This document shows positions 38,138 through 49,350 of a stretch of 64,000 nucleotides of DNA, piece by piece. The stretch lies in the NCBI GenBank assembly GCA_004194705.1, contig SADC01000917.1:124001-188000 (forward strand). The letters are read 5' to 3'. The stretch's first letter is position 1, and every line of letters begins with the position of its first letter. A program made the position numbers and the translations under genes. The notes under the pieces are model-generated. The model worked only from the letters and a program-made list of their open reading frames with translations, made no database searches and was not told where the DNA came from. The stretch comes from Ditylenchus dipsaci. Lineage: Eukaryota; Nematoda; Chromadorea; Rhabditida; Anguinidae.

Positions 38138-38384
38138 TCAACAACGCTTCTTGGCATCCTTGCTATTGAAGATATCCAAACAGTCATTATGGACGATGTT
38201 GAGCCTGAATAAGATTGTTTCGCACCTGAAATGGAAATTCACAGCAACAAACTTACATGAGGCCATCCGACGGAGGGAAAACGAGATTAGATGAGGCGGA
38301 TGACACAATCTTGGCTATCTTCTGGACTGCACGGATCTTGCGCAACTTCAGAAAACCAGGATCATTGTTCATTGACTCACGCAG
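38138..38384 (-). CDS. prohibitin-2-like C-terminus
   Basis: Exons 38257-38384 and 38138-38204, joined in phase (CTC AT|G). They encode LRESMNNDPGFLKLRKIRAV, then QKIAKIVSSAS and, in the second exon, LNIVHNDCLDIFNSKDAKKRC and TGA. PxGxLKLRKIRAxQxIAK is the signature of the PHB2 C-terminal helix; prohibitins form inner-mitochondrial-membrane rings. The preceding intron holds a Tigger-like MITE. Possible upstream exons at 38690-38960 have coding-like Lys/Arg-rich frames but do not match the prohibitin SPFH domain, so the gene may be truncated or its other exons unseen. Confidence 0.55.
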
Positions 38385-38481
38385 CTGAAAAAGTCAATTC
38401 TCAAGCCATTCGGATTAATGAGACTCTAAATCAACATCCCTCAAGGAGGATCCCTCGGGTTGCAGTTAATCTAAGCGTCTA

Positions 38482-38657
38482 CAGTCAAGTCTCGATTTAA
38501 CGTACCCCTGGGGACCGGCCTAGGGGTACGTTAAATCGAGGTGTACGTTATATCGGGGGTAATTTGACGGAGTTTATTATTGGAGGGACCGGCCCTAGGG
38601 GTACGTTAAATCGAAGGGTACGTTAAATTGGGGGTACGTTAAATCGAGACTCGACTG
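38482..38657. mobile_element. Tigger-like MITE
   Basis: TA|CAGTCAAGTCTCGATTTAAC..AAATCGAGACTCGACTG|TA, 176 bp. Inner motif GGGGTACGTTAAATCGA, close in layout to 19465-19640 but with a different core (GTACGTTA instead of GATCGTTA). Confidence 0.8.
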
Positions 38658-39593
38658 TACTATACTACAACGAGCTTATGACTAAACATATGAGCAGTTT
38701 CAGCCTCCCTTACAGCTTTATTCCTTACGATGGCGCAACGCACGACCCACCAAAGAATAAAAAAACGACCGACTGAGTGATTGGCGAGACGTTGATCAGA
38801 TTGGAGCGGCTGAGCGCATCAATTTTCAACGAAAGCTTGGCATCTCTTTGGCGCTCATCTTGGCACTTCTTGCTTCCATCAGAGCCCTTCTTGCTTCAGA
38901 AGTCCTTAGAATGCTAGCTTGCTTTGTTTCTGGCTCTTTCTGCACTGCAGTAGCGTGTCTTGTTCGGAGCATTAGGCTTGCCTGAAAATGCAAAAAAATA
39001 TACTGTAATAAACGACAGACAAAAAGTGCAGAACCACAGAGTTTTTCACACGATCTTTATAGCAAATGTAGCCTGTGTATTCAGGCACCAGAAAAGTCAG
39101 AACGATTTTCGTAAAATCAGAATTTGGAAAACTAGAGATCGTTTGAAGCAAACAACTGGCATTTTCTCGAGTAAAAATAGGGGTTTTTGGGTTTTTCATC
39201 TAACTTTTGCATAAGGTACCTTAAATTTGCATTTTTTGCATACTTCCTTGGTACTAAAATGCAGCAAATTAACTCGTCTATAGGGCCTCCAGTTGCGTTT
39301 CAAAAAAATCTGACAAAAAAATGTGCTAGGATCTCAATCAAGTCAACTAAATGAAAAAATATATTTGAAGATTTTTATCGAAATTATTTATAATTTTGAA
39401 ATTTTACATGTTTTATGGGCAAGTGATGGCTCATTTGAAAGCCCATAATGCGAGGAATTTTTCGGTTATATGCATGTTAAACTGGAACGGAAAAAAATCA
39501 GATGAGAAGCACAAAACAAAAAGGTATAAAATTGACCATTATTGATAGTTTTGAGTTTGGCGCCAATTTCTCCTAATGCACTAAGATTCAATT

Positions 39594-39656
39594 TTGAGGG
39601 GCCGTGCGGGGCCCCGTCCCGGGGACGAATTGACTGGGGACGAATTCACCTAGAGC
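39594..39656 (-). repeat. solo end of a GGTGAATTCGTCCCC array element
   Basis: GGGGCCGTGCGGGGCCCCGT then GGGGACGAATTGACTGGGG and GACGAATTCACCTAGAGCC. The last segment equals the terminal motif of the 9274-11341 element with GTTC replaced by GTCC. Confidence 0.5.
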
Positions 39657-39802
39657 CAAAAAAAAACGATTTAGTTCTACTTGAGTGAGTATACTCAGAT
39701 TCTTTTTTCTTTTGCAAAATTTACAGCATGAAATGGACCTTTTTGCTAAAGTGATCAAGCACACAAACAGTCTTGCTGACGTCTGTAATTTATGGAGCAC
39801 TA

Positions 39803-40460
39803 AAGGGTGAACCTAAAAACTCTACCAATTTTTGAAAAATTTCAGCTCTGATTTTTCAAAATTTTCATTGCCGTTTTTTTGTATAATAATTGTGATTGTA
39901 TCAGAATTTGTTGTTCTAATTTAGACATTTAAAGCATCTTAATTGAGACAGTTACAGCCATCAAAATTTTGCGTGTCGCATTTATTTATTGTTTTTTCAT
40001 CGTGCTCTCTTATTTTTTTATTGAATTTGGTGTAACAAGGATGGACGGTTGCAGTCTTAGGTCATAAGGTCAGCTTCAAGGCAAGCAACATATGGGAAGC
40101 AACCACTTAGTGAGTTATTCCTGTGCAGCAAGCCACGTTAATCTCATGCTACGAGAGCTAGACCTAAGACTACGGCAGAATGAGAGGACTTGGTACCGGC
40201 CTCACAACCGTTATTTAAACATGCTTGCTTGCACCAAAAATATTTATTTCAGACGGTGCGCGGAAGCCCTTCACAAAAAAATTCAGATTTTTTCAGGTTT
40301 TTTGGGACACCTTGTATATACTTTTCGTGTTTTCTTAACCTTAGGTGGTTCCCAGATAGCTAAACTACTGTCACCGGTTTTCCTTGGGAAGTCGATGCTT
40401 CAAGGGATTACGTACACCAATTTTTAAAAATGGCAGAGTTTTTTTGATTCACCCTGTATA
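39803..40460. mobile_element. mariner-type element (AGGGTGAATC ends) with a nested repeat
   Basis: The left AGGGTGAACCTAAAAACTCT and right AGAGTTTTTTTGATTCACCC ends are inverted and the right is followed by GTATA. The middle (39940-40320) is a dispersed repeat also present at 58712-59090 (CAGTCTTAGGTCATAAGGTC, GAGAGCTAGACCTAAGACTA). Confidence 0.55.
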
Positions 40461-41055
40461 TCAACCATGCACCTGTTGATAGAAAAAATATCAGGTAACT
40501 AATCACCACATCAATCGAAAAATCGTTGAATGATTTCTGCTTGATCAAATTGATTAGGAATTTTCGCTAATCAATAAAAGCTCATCCCGATTCAGGCCTT
40601 ATTTTTTCGCCCCTTCACTCGGAAATGGCCAGAAGTTATTTTCCCTCCAGTGAAAAACTATGAATTGGTATCATCTTGTAGCTAAAATACAGGACTATAA
40701 AATGAGGTACTGATCAAGTCAATAGTGAAAAAAATTAAAAATGAGCGGATCCCCACTCTGGATGCCCACACCCGCGCTGTGGATCCTAGTGCGGCTCCAG
40801 AGTGTGGATCCACTCCTTTTTTGAAACTTTTTGAAACAACATCGACTTGTACCTTTTTGTAGCCTTGTATCTTAGCTACAATATTTTTGAGCCGCGACTT
40901 AGGCTCAAAACATTTTTTCAAGTTAAAATATTTTATTATTGGAGTATGGATGCACATAGGTGATTCAACAATGTTATGCATGAACGGAAACTAATAAAAC
41001 TCAAAAAGAAATGGTGAATGAAGTATATTTGAAAAAAAACAAGTGAATATGTCAC

Positions 41056-44000
41056 TTAAGTAGATTCATTAGTCTTCTTCGGCAAGAGAATGGCTTGAAT
41101 GTTGGGCAGCACTCCTCCTTGAGCAATGGTCACTCCGGCAAGCAACTGAAATATGATATTTATTTATTATATTTCTTTGGTTTTCAAACAACAACAATTT
41201 CTTATTAGTTACTCAGATACTCTTTGTTACACTCCGACGGTCATGCGTTACAATTGCCTCCACTTATAGAGAAACTCACGCGGAGTACGATGATGCCCGT
41301 CGCTCTCGCTTCGGTGACGGATAAAGTAGGTGAAAACAGGCTCGGAAGATATTTACTCAGCAAGGTCAAAATTCAGCTAAGTACCTACAAGTTTTAAAGC
41401 GATACGACATGATTGTGACGGTGAACCCAATCTCATAATGTGTTAAAATGACCGCCAAGAGTCTAGCTTTCTAATAATACTAAGCTTAGGTGTTTTCATA
41501 TGAAAAGTCAAGATAAATCATTACTTATTTGTTGGGTAGGGATTTTCGAAATGTCCTTTCCTGACTTTCTAAGTGCCATAAAACTGTGTTTAGATTTTAT
41601 ACAGTTAAAGTCTTCGTATAAAAATAGAATTTCACGGTTATTTTGACATTGAATGCGGCAATATTTTATTATAAATTCGAGACTAAACAAGCAAAAACAA
41701 TATATAAATTGCAACACGAGTTTGCTCTTACTTTTTTTCTGATCAGAAAATGACTGATTTTGACACCGGATTGTTGCTCAACGTGGTCGATTTGCTTATG
41801 AAACTGCTCTAACAGTCTATGCGTCACTGTCAAATTTCAAATTTCTCTCAAGACAATAAATATTTGAATTTCAACATTTGAATACTTTATCCGTCACCAA
41901 AGCGAGAGCGACCGGCACCATCGTACTCAGCGTGAGTTTCTCTATAAGTAGAGGCAATTGTAACGCATGACCGTCGGAGTGTTAAATACAGTGCTCTGTT
42001 GATGCAGTGAAACGTGGCCCAAAATGGTCACAACTCGCAACTACAGGGTACTGACATTGTATTTTTTCTATATATTTTAAAAATATTTTTTTAAACTTAA
42101 CCACTCATTTTGTAGCTAAGTTTTTTGCCGTAAATTGAGAGGTTGACTTTTGAAAAATAGTTAAAAAAATCGGCGCCCGGACATTGTCCATTTTAAAAGA
42201 ATGTGTCGCGCGACATTGTCCATTGAAAATAAGAAAATTAAAAAAATAGAAAAAATAGAAGCATTGTCCATTGAAAATGGACAATGTCGCCCGGAGGAAA
42301 GTTTAGTTAGCTCACTTTTTGATTACCCATCGAGCTGATTTTTTAGGTACAGTGAAAGTAGTCGAGAAGAACTGATCCTGAAAAAATCAGCTCGACGGGT
42401 AATCAAAAGTGGACTAAAAAAACTTTCCTCCGGGCGACATTGTCCATTTTTGATGGACAATGTCGCACGACACATTCTTTTTAAAATGGACAAAGTCCGG
42501 GCGCCTCAAAATCTATAGAAAAAGAACAATGCCACAAAAAGATCTTTTGGAAATAACCGCACGTACTTTCCGAACCAGTGTTGGGAACTCGTACTCGTAC
42601 TTCGTACTCGTACTCGTACCGTACTCGTACTCGTACTACGAGTACGAGTACGAAGTACGAGCAGCTGAAAAACAGATGTACGAGTACGAGTACTAGTACG
42701 AACAGAAAAATAATGAGGTACGTGTACGAGTACGAGGACGAAGAACAAGTACGAGTACGAAGAGAAACTTTAAGTACGAGTGCCATGTTTTTTTTCTGGC
42801 TATTTCTGAGCAGAATTTTCTTATAAAAGCATGAGTTTTTAAATGAGAAAAGTATTTTCATATTTTCTTTTTAACACTCGGATGCCTGATTGTGGTAACT
42901 GTTTATATAGACCTAGTTTTCTCCGCTGATTCCGTATTTGCCCTCTATTTCGAATTTGGTGTACTTTAGACCTTCTAAACGCTCCTTTTAAAAAGTTACT
43001 CGGATTTTAAAGAGGTTGAACTTTGAGAAGATATATCTCACAACAGAGATAGTGTTATAGGGATATCTTTAATTTAGCTTTGAAATGAGGTATCATGCAT
43101 TTGAATAGGGTCATAAAAAATTGTCTATTTACATAAAGTAAAAAGACTGCAAAATTGTAACAATTTGACATTTTTCATAAAAAGGTTCTAAACTTTTTCT
43201 AGGTAAGCGATATCAAAAAACTGACAATGTAATTAGACAAAGCAACAAAAACTACACCAGAAAGTGTTTAAAGAAAAAGCGTTTAGCATAAGTATAGTTT
43301 AAAAGTTAGCTAGAAAGTGTTTTTACTTTTACGTAAATACACAATTTTTTATGACCTTATTCGAATGCATGATACCTCATATCAAAGCTAAATTTCTGCG
43401 CTTTCTGATAAATCAAAGATAGCCCTATAGCACTATCTCTGTTGTGAGATATATCTTCTCAAAGCTCAACCTCTTTAAAATCCGAGTAACTTTTTAAAAG
43501 GAGCGTTTAGAAGATCAAAAGTACACCAAATTCAAAATAGAGGGCAAATTCGGAATCAGCGGAGAAAACTGGGTCTATATAAACAGTTACCACAATCAGG
43601 CATCCGAGTGTTAAATGTTCGATTAATCTTCTGAATTGACGTCTATTTCATTGTATGGTCATGGTATTCCTCATTTCAAGGCACGCTAAGCGGCCGCTTT
43701 TAATCTATGCCTTTTCATGGTTTAGTCATAATGTGCCTTATTCCAAGGAATGCAATGCAGCTAGATTTTGGTCATGGTGTGTTATTCATTTTATGGTGTG
43801 TAAAATATCTACTCTTTTAAAAATCGCAATGCGAAGCGTTGCTCAAGGCTTCAGGGTTTCTCAAGGCTTTAAAGGCTGGTACCAGGTAAATTAAGAAAAA
43901 TAGTCCCTTATAGTAGTCGATTCCTCATTCGACAAAAATTATATAAAAATGTTACTTAAATTAAATAAAAATTTGTGAAAATATTTAAAGAGTACGGATT

Positions 44001-45085
44001 TTTTATTCAAGTACGAGTACAGCATGAGCTTTTCCTCAGGTACGAGTAAAGTACGAGTACGAGTATGAGCCTTTTTCAGCTCGTACTACTAGTACGAGTA
44101 CGAGTACGACGAGATTTTGTAGCGCGGTACGAGTACGAGTACGGAGTACGAGGTCAAAAAAATACTTGTACGAAGTACGAGTACGAGTACGAGAATTTCA
44201 GAAAATTCCCAACACTGTTCCGAACGACCCAATATTTTAAGATTTTCCTTTATCTAGAACACTGAGCATTTAAAGTTTTAGAATTTAACGTCAGAATCTT
44301 TTTTTGCGTAGGAAGACTTTCAAATCGAAACTTTTAATAGACCCGCTTAAAAAATTTAAATCATAATTTTGAAATTACAGTCGAACCTCTATTTAAGGAC
44401 ATCCCAAGAAATAGTTATGTTTTGACAGTTTGGTCTTAAAAATTGCAAATATTTCAATTTTGCCGGTCGTTTTTGATGTTCAAATAACTACAGCTAGAAG
44501 CTGCAGAATGCGACAAACTATATTAAAAGACATGAATTTCTGAAAAAAGCCTGTTATAAATTAATTTACATTTTTGAGTTCTAAACTTTGGTTTTTTCCA
44601 AAAATTAGTTTAAACTAATTAGAATCCTTTCAAATTCCGTAAAAAATAGAGCTGGTAAAAAAATGTTCAAAAATAGAAGTAAAAAAGGGCCAGGCATACT
44701 TAGGTATCGAGCTAGTTGTAAGCTCTAAAAAGAGGTTCGACCGTATTTTGTAATAAATTTTGTCAAATGTTGGACTAGTACCAGCAATTACCTTGTTCAA
44801 CTCCTCGTCGTTGCGCACAGCCAGTTGGAGATGGCGAGGGTTGATGCGGGACTTCTTGTTGTCTCGAGCAGCATTGCCAGCCAACTCCAACACCTCAGCA
44901 GCCAAGTACTCGAGCACAGCAGCTAGGTAGACAGGAGCTCCAGCCCCCACACGTTCAGCATAGTTCCCTTTGCGGAGCATACGATGCAAACGACCTACCG
45001 GGAACTGCAAGCCAGCTCGCGAAGAACGTGTCTGTGATTTAGCTGTGCTCGACTTAGATTTGCCTCCTTTGCCTCGGCCAGTCAT
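41056..45085 (-). CDS. histone H2A (two exons, 3.6-kb intron)
   Basis: Core nucleosomal histone H2A. Exon 1 44792-45085 encodes [18 protein letters not shown] then [28 protein letters not shown]; exon 2 41056-41145 encodes [20 protein letters not shown] and ends KTNEST, TAA. The protein is 127 residues, normal length. The acidic-patch and docking residues ([17 protein letters not shown]) are present, and a C-terminal SQ motif (H2A.X) is absent. The junction is phase 0 with donor AAG|GTAATT and acceptor TTTCAG|TTG. A poly(A) signal AATAAA lies at 40932-40937 on the minus strand. Introns are uncommon in core histone genes and fit a replication-independent copy. The intron consists mostly of mobile elements. 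It lies head-to-head with the H2B gene. Confidence 0.95.
41230..41981. mobile_element. TTAA-type inverted-repeat element in the H2A intron
   Basis: CACTCCGACGGTCATGCGTT..AACGCATGACCGTCGGAGTG followed by TTAA (left flank GTTA). Arms also pair through CTCGCTTCGGTGACGGATAA. The first bases CACTC match those of the 42875 element. Confidence 0.7.
42172..42505. mobile_element. 334-bp inverted-repeat element in the H2A intron
   Basis: GGCGCCCGGACATTGTCCAT..ATGGACAAAGTCCGGGCGCC, with inner arms GATTACCCATCGAGCTGATT and AATCAGCTCGACGGGTAATC. Flanks AAAAAATC / TCAAAATC are a weak duplication. Confidence 0.65.
42576..44217. mobile_element. hAT-like element with CTCGTAC arrays, duplication TTCCGAAC
   Basis: TTCCGAAC at 42568-42575 and 44218-44225, exact. 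Ends CAGTGTTGGGAA followed by CTCGTACTCGTAC arrays at both sides (42586-42770; 44030-44195 inverted). It carries a TTAA element inside and no transposase. It lies in the H2A intron. Long open frames over the arrays are artefacts. Confidence 0.9.
42875..43610. mobile_element. TTAA (piggyBac-like) MITE nested in the hAT element
   Basis: TTAA|CACTCGGATGCCTGATTGTG..CACAATCAGGCATCCGAGTG|TTAA. The arms pair for most of 736 bp, e.g. AAGTTACTCGGATTTTAAAG and its inverse. Insertion splits the hAT element, so it is younger. Confidence 0.85.
44378..44743. mobile_element. Tigger-like MITE beside the H2A donor site
   Basis: TA|CAGTCGAACCTCTATTTAAG..AAAAAGAGGTTCGACCG|TA. Its right end is 48 bases from the H2A exon 1 boundary. 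Confidence 0.7.
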
Positions 45086-45134
45086 TGCTGTTATTGATGG
45101 TAGTGGTTGTGGAGATTAGAAATTGAATAACACA

Positions 45135-45142
45135 ATGCAAAT
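45135..45142 (-). promoter_or_regulatory. octamer motif ATGCAAAT upstream of H2A
   Basis: An exact ATGCAAAT lies 50 bases upstream of the H2A start codon. The octamer is a known element of histone (mainly H2B) promoters, bound by POU factors. Function here is inferred from position only. Confidence 0.4.
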
Positions 45143-45232
45143 AACTGAAAATAAGAAAATAATTGAATTAGGGACATTTACATTTCCTCATCTTCGTCCG
45201 ATTTTCGAACTTTTAACGTTCTGTTATTTTAT

Positions 45233-45302
45233 GGGCAGCGAGCGATTCGGTAAATATTTGCCGAATAATGCCAATGATTTTTGCGCAATCGCTCGCTGCC
45301 CC
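45233..45302. promoter_or_regulatory. GC-rich inverted repeat in the H2A 5' flank
   Basis: GGGCAGCGAGCGATT and its inverse AATCGCTCGCTGCCC are separated by 40 bases within an AT-rich flank. It could be a promoter palindrome or a very small element. Confidence 0.35.
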
Positions 45303-45654
45303 CTTTTTGTGTTTAAGCTCGCTCACAATGGAAGTGTGATGTCAGAAAAATTTCGTTACAGTTTTCTCATGACTGACACAAGTGAGATAATTTTTGATTA
45401 TGTAAAAGACCCATTTCACTTCGACCTATTTATGACAGTATTTTTTGACCACGGCTCTCATCTGTACTTCCTTTAAATATTCGTACTTTATTTAGGACCC
45501 TAAATCTTGGAAATTTTTGAATACTGTATCTACTCTATTAGCTCCCTACCCTCAAATAACTCCCCACCTCTCGCTTTTTGACTAGGATTTCAGAGTTAGG
45601 GCCATTTTGATCCATAATTTTAAAATTTTACAGGGTTTTAAAAGGGCGTATCTG

Positions 45655-45940
45655 AATTTTGCAGCAAAAAAGTTTCAATTTTGCAGCAAACTATCTTAAT
45701 ACTGCAGCAAATCGAGTAAGGTTGAATTCTATCTCGCAAAAAATGACTTTTTTGGACTTACTCGGTTTTGTTTTGAACATCGGCGGAAATGTTAACATTA
45801 ATCGCTAAAAAGTCAAAATATGCTATACAGGATCGAGCCATGGTCGATTTGCTGCAAAATTACTTGGATTTGCTGCAGAATTAAAATAATTTGCTGCAAA
45901 ATTAAGACTTTTTGCTTCAAAATTCAGATATCCATGTTTG
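45655..45940. repeat. TTTGCTGCAAAATTA array
   Basis: Repeated TTTTGCAGCAAA units at 45657-45712 and inverted TTTGCTGCAAAATTA units at 45849-45920, bounded by CTCTATTAGCTCCCTACCC and CCATGGGGAGTTAATACAG, which resemble the ACCGTATTTTCTCTATTA family. Confidence 0.45.
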
Positions 45941-46305
45941 AAAATAACTCTCCATGGGGAGTTAATACAGTAAATAGGGTATCTTTATTTTCGTTGCTCA
46001 AATCTCAACAAGCACTAGATAAAATGTTTTTTGTGGCAAAAAAATAAAATTCATTTATTTTATTAGCACAATATATTTTATTCCTAAATTTTGAGATCAG
46101 AGTTTTAGTCTTCACATTAGGGAAAGCCTTAGACCGGATAATAAAACTGGTTTGAAATTATGAAACTCTTGAAACTGTTCAAAATGTTGAAAGACCAGAA
46201 CGTTAAAATTTCAAAAACGAGAAAACGCGTATGCACAAAACTAACTAACAACAAATAAAACAAATAAAGGCTGTGTCATAAGTTTCTCAAATTTTTTCTG
46301 GGATC

Positions 46306-46631
46306 CCTGTATTTTATAACTTTGTTATAGCCTTCTAAATTCTGTATTGACAACTGTTTTCAAATTTGCATTAACATTATTTGCTATAATAGGCTTTACC
46401 TTTTTGATGCTCAAAGCAATGAAAAATAAGCAACAACCAAAATTTGTGAAGTGTATGGAGCCGATGCGATTTAAAAACTGCTCTTTACAAATTTGAGTTG
46501 CTGCTTCTGTTCTATTGCTCCCATCATGAAAAAGGATAACCATAAAAATAGCATATAGAATTGATGCCGATCTACAAACACTTACCAATACAAAATTTAG
46601 AAGGCGCTAACAAAGTTTAAAAATACAAGGA
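46306..46631. repeat. inverted-repeat element, arms of about 50 bp
   Basis: CCTGTATTTTATAACTTTGT..CCTTCTAAATTCTGTATTG is mirrored by CAATACAAAATTTAGAAGGC..ACAAAGTTTAAAAATACAAGG. The 88-codon frame inside is not supported as a gene. Confidence 0.55.
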
Positions 46632-46712
46632 GACTTAGGTAAATTTCACGAATTCATGTCAGAAGTTCTGAGTATTGCGCCAATCGAAGCTACCTAGCAG
46701 CCACTGTCCACA

Positions 46713-48641
46713 TTGTTGGTGACAACGGTAACAACACAAAAAAAATTCTATTGCAATCTATGTTCATTTTTGCTGATTCGCAGATCTAGTCCTGAGAAGC
46801 TATGTTCTTGGGGTTCGTCAGATAACAAGCCGGAATCATACATCAGAAGTCATCCGCCAAGAATTAGAAAGTCTGCTTGGTGTCTTCCACGTGCGAATTG
46901 GAATTTCACAAGAATTGTTACGGACAATGCTAGCTCTATGGTCAAAGCGTTCGCTTACAAAAATTCTACAGGTAGAAAGTATATTTTCAACATAAGTACG
47001 CATTGGTTACTTAGTGCTCTTGCCGAACAGACTAAATGAAGAAGAAGACGAAGAGACAGCCGGAAAAGATGACATAAGCGAGGACAGTACAGATGGTGAA
47101 GAAGAAAACCTTGGCGTATATGAATTTGGAAATGAAGATGAATTCGAGGAGGAAGATGAATTTGAGGATGAAAAGATAGCGAAAGTGATTCAATTTGATC
47201 GGGATGAGGACGACTTTAGGTACTAGGTTTTTAATGTCAGCTGTTTATTTAATTTATTTTTTGATTTTAGACTTGATGATCCACTACGCGTCCCTTGCTT
47301 TGTTCATGGTATTCAGCGCACTTTGGTTATGGGAATGGGTCGATCTCTCCACAAAACTCGTGCTTTCAAAAGGCTGAGAACGATGATCAAAAAAATAAAG
47401 AAGTCAAATGTTGCAATGATTGATCTTGGAACTCTGCTTGGCAAGAATATTGAAATGCCCGAAATTTTTTGAAATCTAAAATCTTTTTATTCAGGTGAGG
47501 CTGGCAAGAAAGTACGTAGGCTGTTGATGTTCGTATCTACTAGATGGGGATCTTGGATACCAGTTATTCGGCGTGTACTCTCAATAGAAGATGTGATTGT
47601 CAGGGTGGCTAAGACCCACAAATTTGCCTATCCTGACCAGGTTTGTCGTAATTTTGATTTAGACGTTGTTACTAGTCTATCATTATTAAGGATGAAATGG
47701 ACTATTTACGGAATGTTCTGAAGATTCTGGAGCCCTTTGAGGAAATCATAATTCAAGTCAATCAACCAAGCGTGTCACTATTTCGTCAAGTATTCCCATG
47801 TACAAATTTTTGTCCGCTCACTTAGCAATCATGAAGGTAATGAAAAGTTAATTTTTTTAAATCTGACGATAGTATTAAAGGAAGAAATACCAGAGACAAG
47901 CAATGCATACATACTAATCGACCAACTTCGAGTGGACTTGATGTGCCGGTTTCGTTATCTGCTTGATCCATCAGTGGCAAACTTTGATAGTGCTTTCCTG
48001 GTCACAACAATGTCTGATGTCAACACAATGGACACCTTGGATCCAGAAGAAGAGCAAGTTGGAATTGATTATCTAGTTAAAATGGTAATTCAGTTTACAG
48101 CTTCAGTTGACCGACATTACTACTTGATTTTTTATCGTTCCTAGCTTCCACGTGTTTACTGCCAGCAACGGTCAGCTATGATGTTCCTTTTCAAGAAAAT
48201 GCTGAAGAGAAATCAAGTTTCACAGCATACATGAATAAGCAGAGGACGAAAAAGCAAGGGGGTGCTCGAGAATCTACTCTTTCCTGTAGCAATCGATCTT
48301 TGGTGTTAAATTTATTGGAAAAGTTGCATCGCATTCCTCGCCTCCTGAATCAAGAGCATGATCCTATCATTATTTTGGCGGCTTTGAAGGATAAGGTGGG
48401 AAGGAACCTTGACACGTTTCCAAAAAATCATTTTCCCTTATGAGTTCTTGTTTAGAGCAACGGGCATCTCATAAATCTATGCATTTCTCTCTTGAGTGTT
48501 CCAGCCACAGGTTCTCCAGTTGAGCGAGTGTTTTCTATTGCTGGCATGATGGTGAACAAGCACCGTTCCCGAACCGAAGAAGAGCTTTTGGATGCAAAAC
48601 TAATAGTCTATAACAATCATATCACAGCCTTTACTAATTGA
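46713..48641 (+). pseudogene. hAT-superfamily transposase, degenerate or error-bearing
   Basis: RNase-H-fold hAT transposase pieces in order: ATVHIVGDNGNN, RIVTDNASSMVKAF (second-Asp region), an acidic linker, LDDPLRVPCFVHGIQRTLVM (insertion-domain start), FVSTRWGSWIPVI, a helical MDYLRNVLKILEPFEEII, YKFLSAHLAIMK, and the C-terminal dimerisation motif TGSPVERVFSIAGMMVNKHR then SRTEEELLDAKLIVYNNH. Typical small GT..AG introns separate the blocks (e.g. about 47222-47271). Frame changes occur near 46890 and 47790. The N-terminal BED finger is not seen. It sits between the divergent H2A and H2B genes. Terminal repeats were not proven. Confidence 0.75.
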
Positions 48642-48984
48642 ATCTCGTGCTTTTGCCATTGTCTGTTGTTTTACTGAATGTTGATGAATAAATAAGTTCC
48701 GAATGTTAATTGATTAAAGAATCGGCGAAAAAGTTAGAGGAAAAAATAAATAAGGAACAGAACATGAATGAAGAATAGCGAAATATTAAAAAAGTACGGA
48801 TAATTAAATGGTCATTTGGCATTTATCAAGATATAATAAAAAAGACCAAACAGACTAAGTTAAACGTTAAGCCGTTCTCTTTCTTTAATTTTTTGATAGT
48901 CCACAACCATGAGTTTCAGACAAAAGCATTTGAAAACACGATAAAAGAAAAACCTTTTTGGTAAAGTATTAAGTGATCAAGATT

Positions 48985-49350
48985 CCTAAAAGCTTTTGCA
49001 AAAAGCTTTTCTTGGCATAAAGAACTCAAAAGCTTTTGGCAAAAAGCTTTTCATAGTATTTAGAACCCAAAAGCTTTTGGCAAAAAGCTTTCCTTGGCAT
49101 TCGTACCCGAAAAGCTTTTGCAAAAAGCTTTTCATAGTATTTAGAACCCAAAAGCTTTTGGCAAAAAGCTTTTCTTGGCATTAAGAACTCAAAAGCTTTT
49201 GACAAAAAGCTTTTCTTGGCATTTAGACCCCAAAAGCTTTTGCAAAAAGCTTTTCTTGGCATTTAGACCTCAAAAGCTTTTGCAAAAAACTTTTCTTGGC
49301 ATTTAGCATTGAAAAGCTTTTTGCAAAAAACTTTTGCGGCATTCTGCTTT
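48985..49350. repeat. AAAAGCTTTTGGCAAAAAGC tandem array
   Basis: Six to seven units of 56-60 bp, each with two AAGCTTTT palindromes and a TTCTTGGCATTTAGA spacer. A hAT-type right end GACAACACTG follows at 49421-49430. It may be the sub-terminal array of the transposase element just upstream; no left end was found. Confidence 0.55.

Noticed and set aside
42460..42861. Frames rich in Tyr/Ser/Thr/Arg over the CTCGTAC array
   Set aside because: Simple translation of a tandem repeat in several frames; part of a hAT element.
45123..45476. 117-codon plus-strand frame upstream of H2A
   Set aside because: It crosses the H2A promoter region and a palindrome. No similarity, no splice or start context; may be chance.
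46325..46588. 88-codon minus-strand frame
   Set aside because: Lies wholly within an inverted-repeat element; no recognisable motif.
48985..49350. Regular repeats resembling a CRISPR array
   Set aside because: Spacers between units are not unique, units are palindromic, there are no cas genes and the DNA is eukaryotic.
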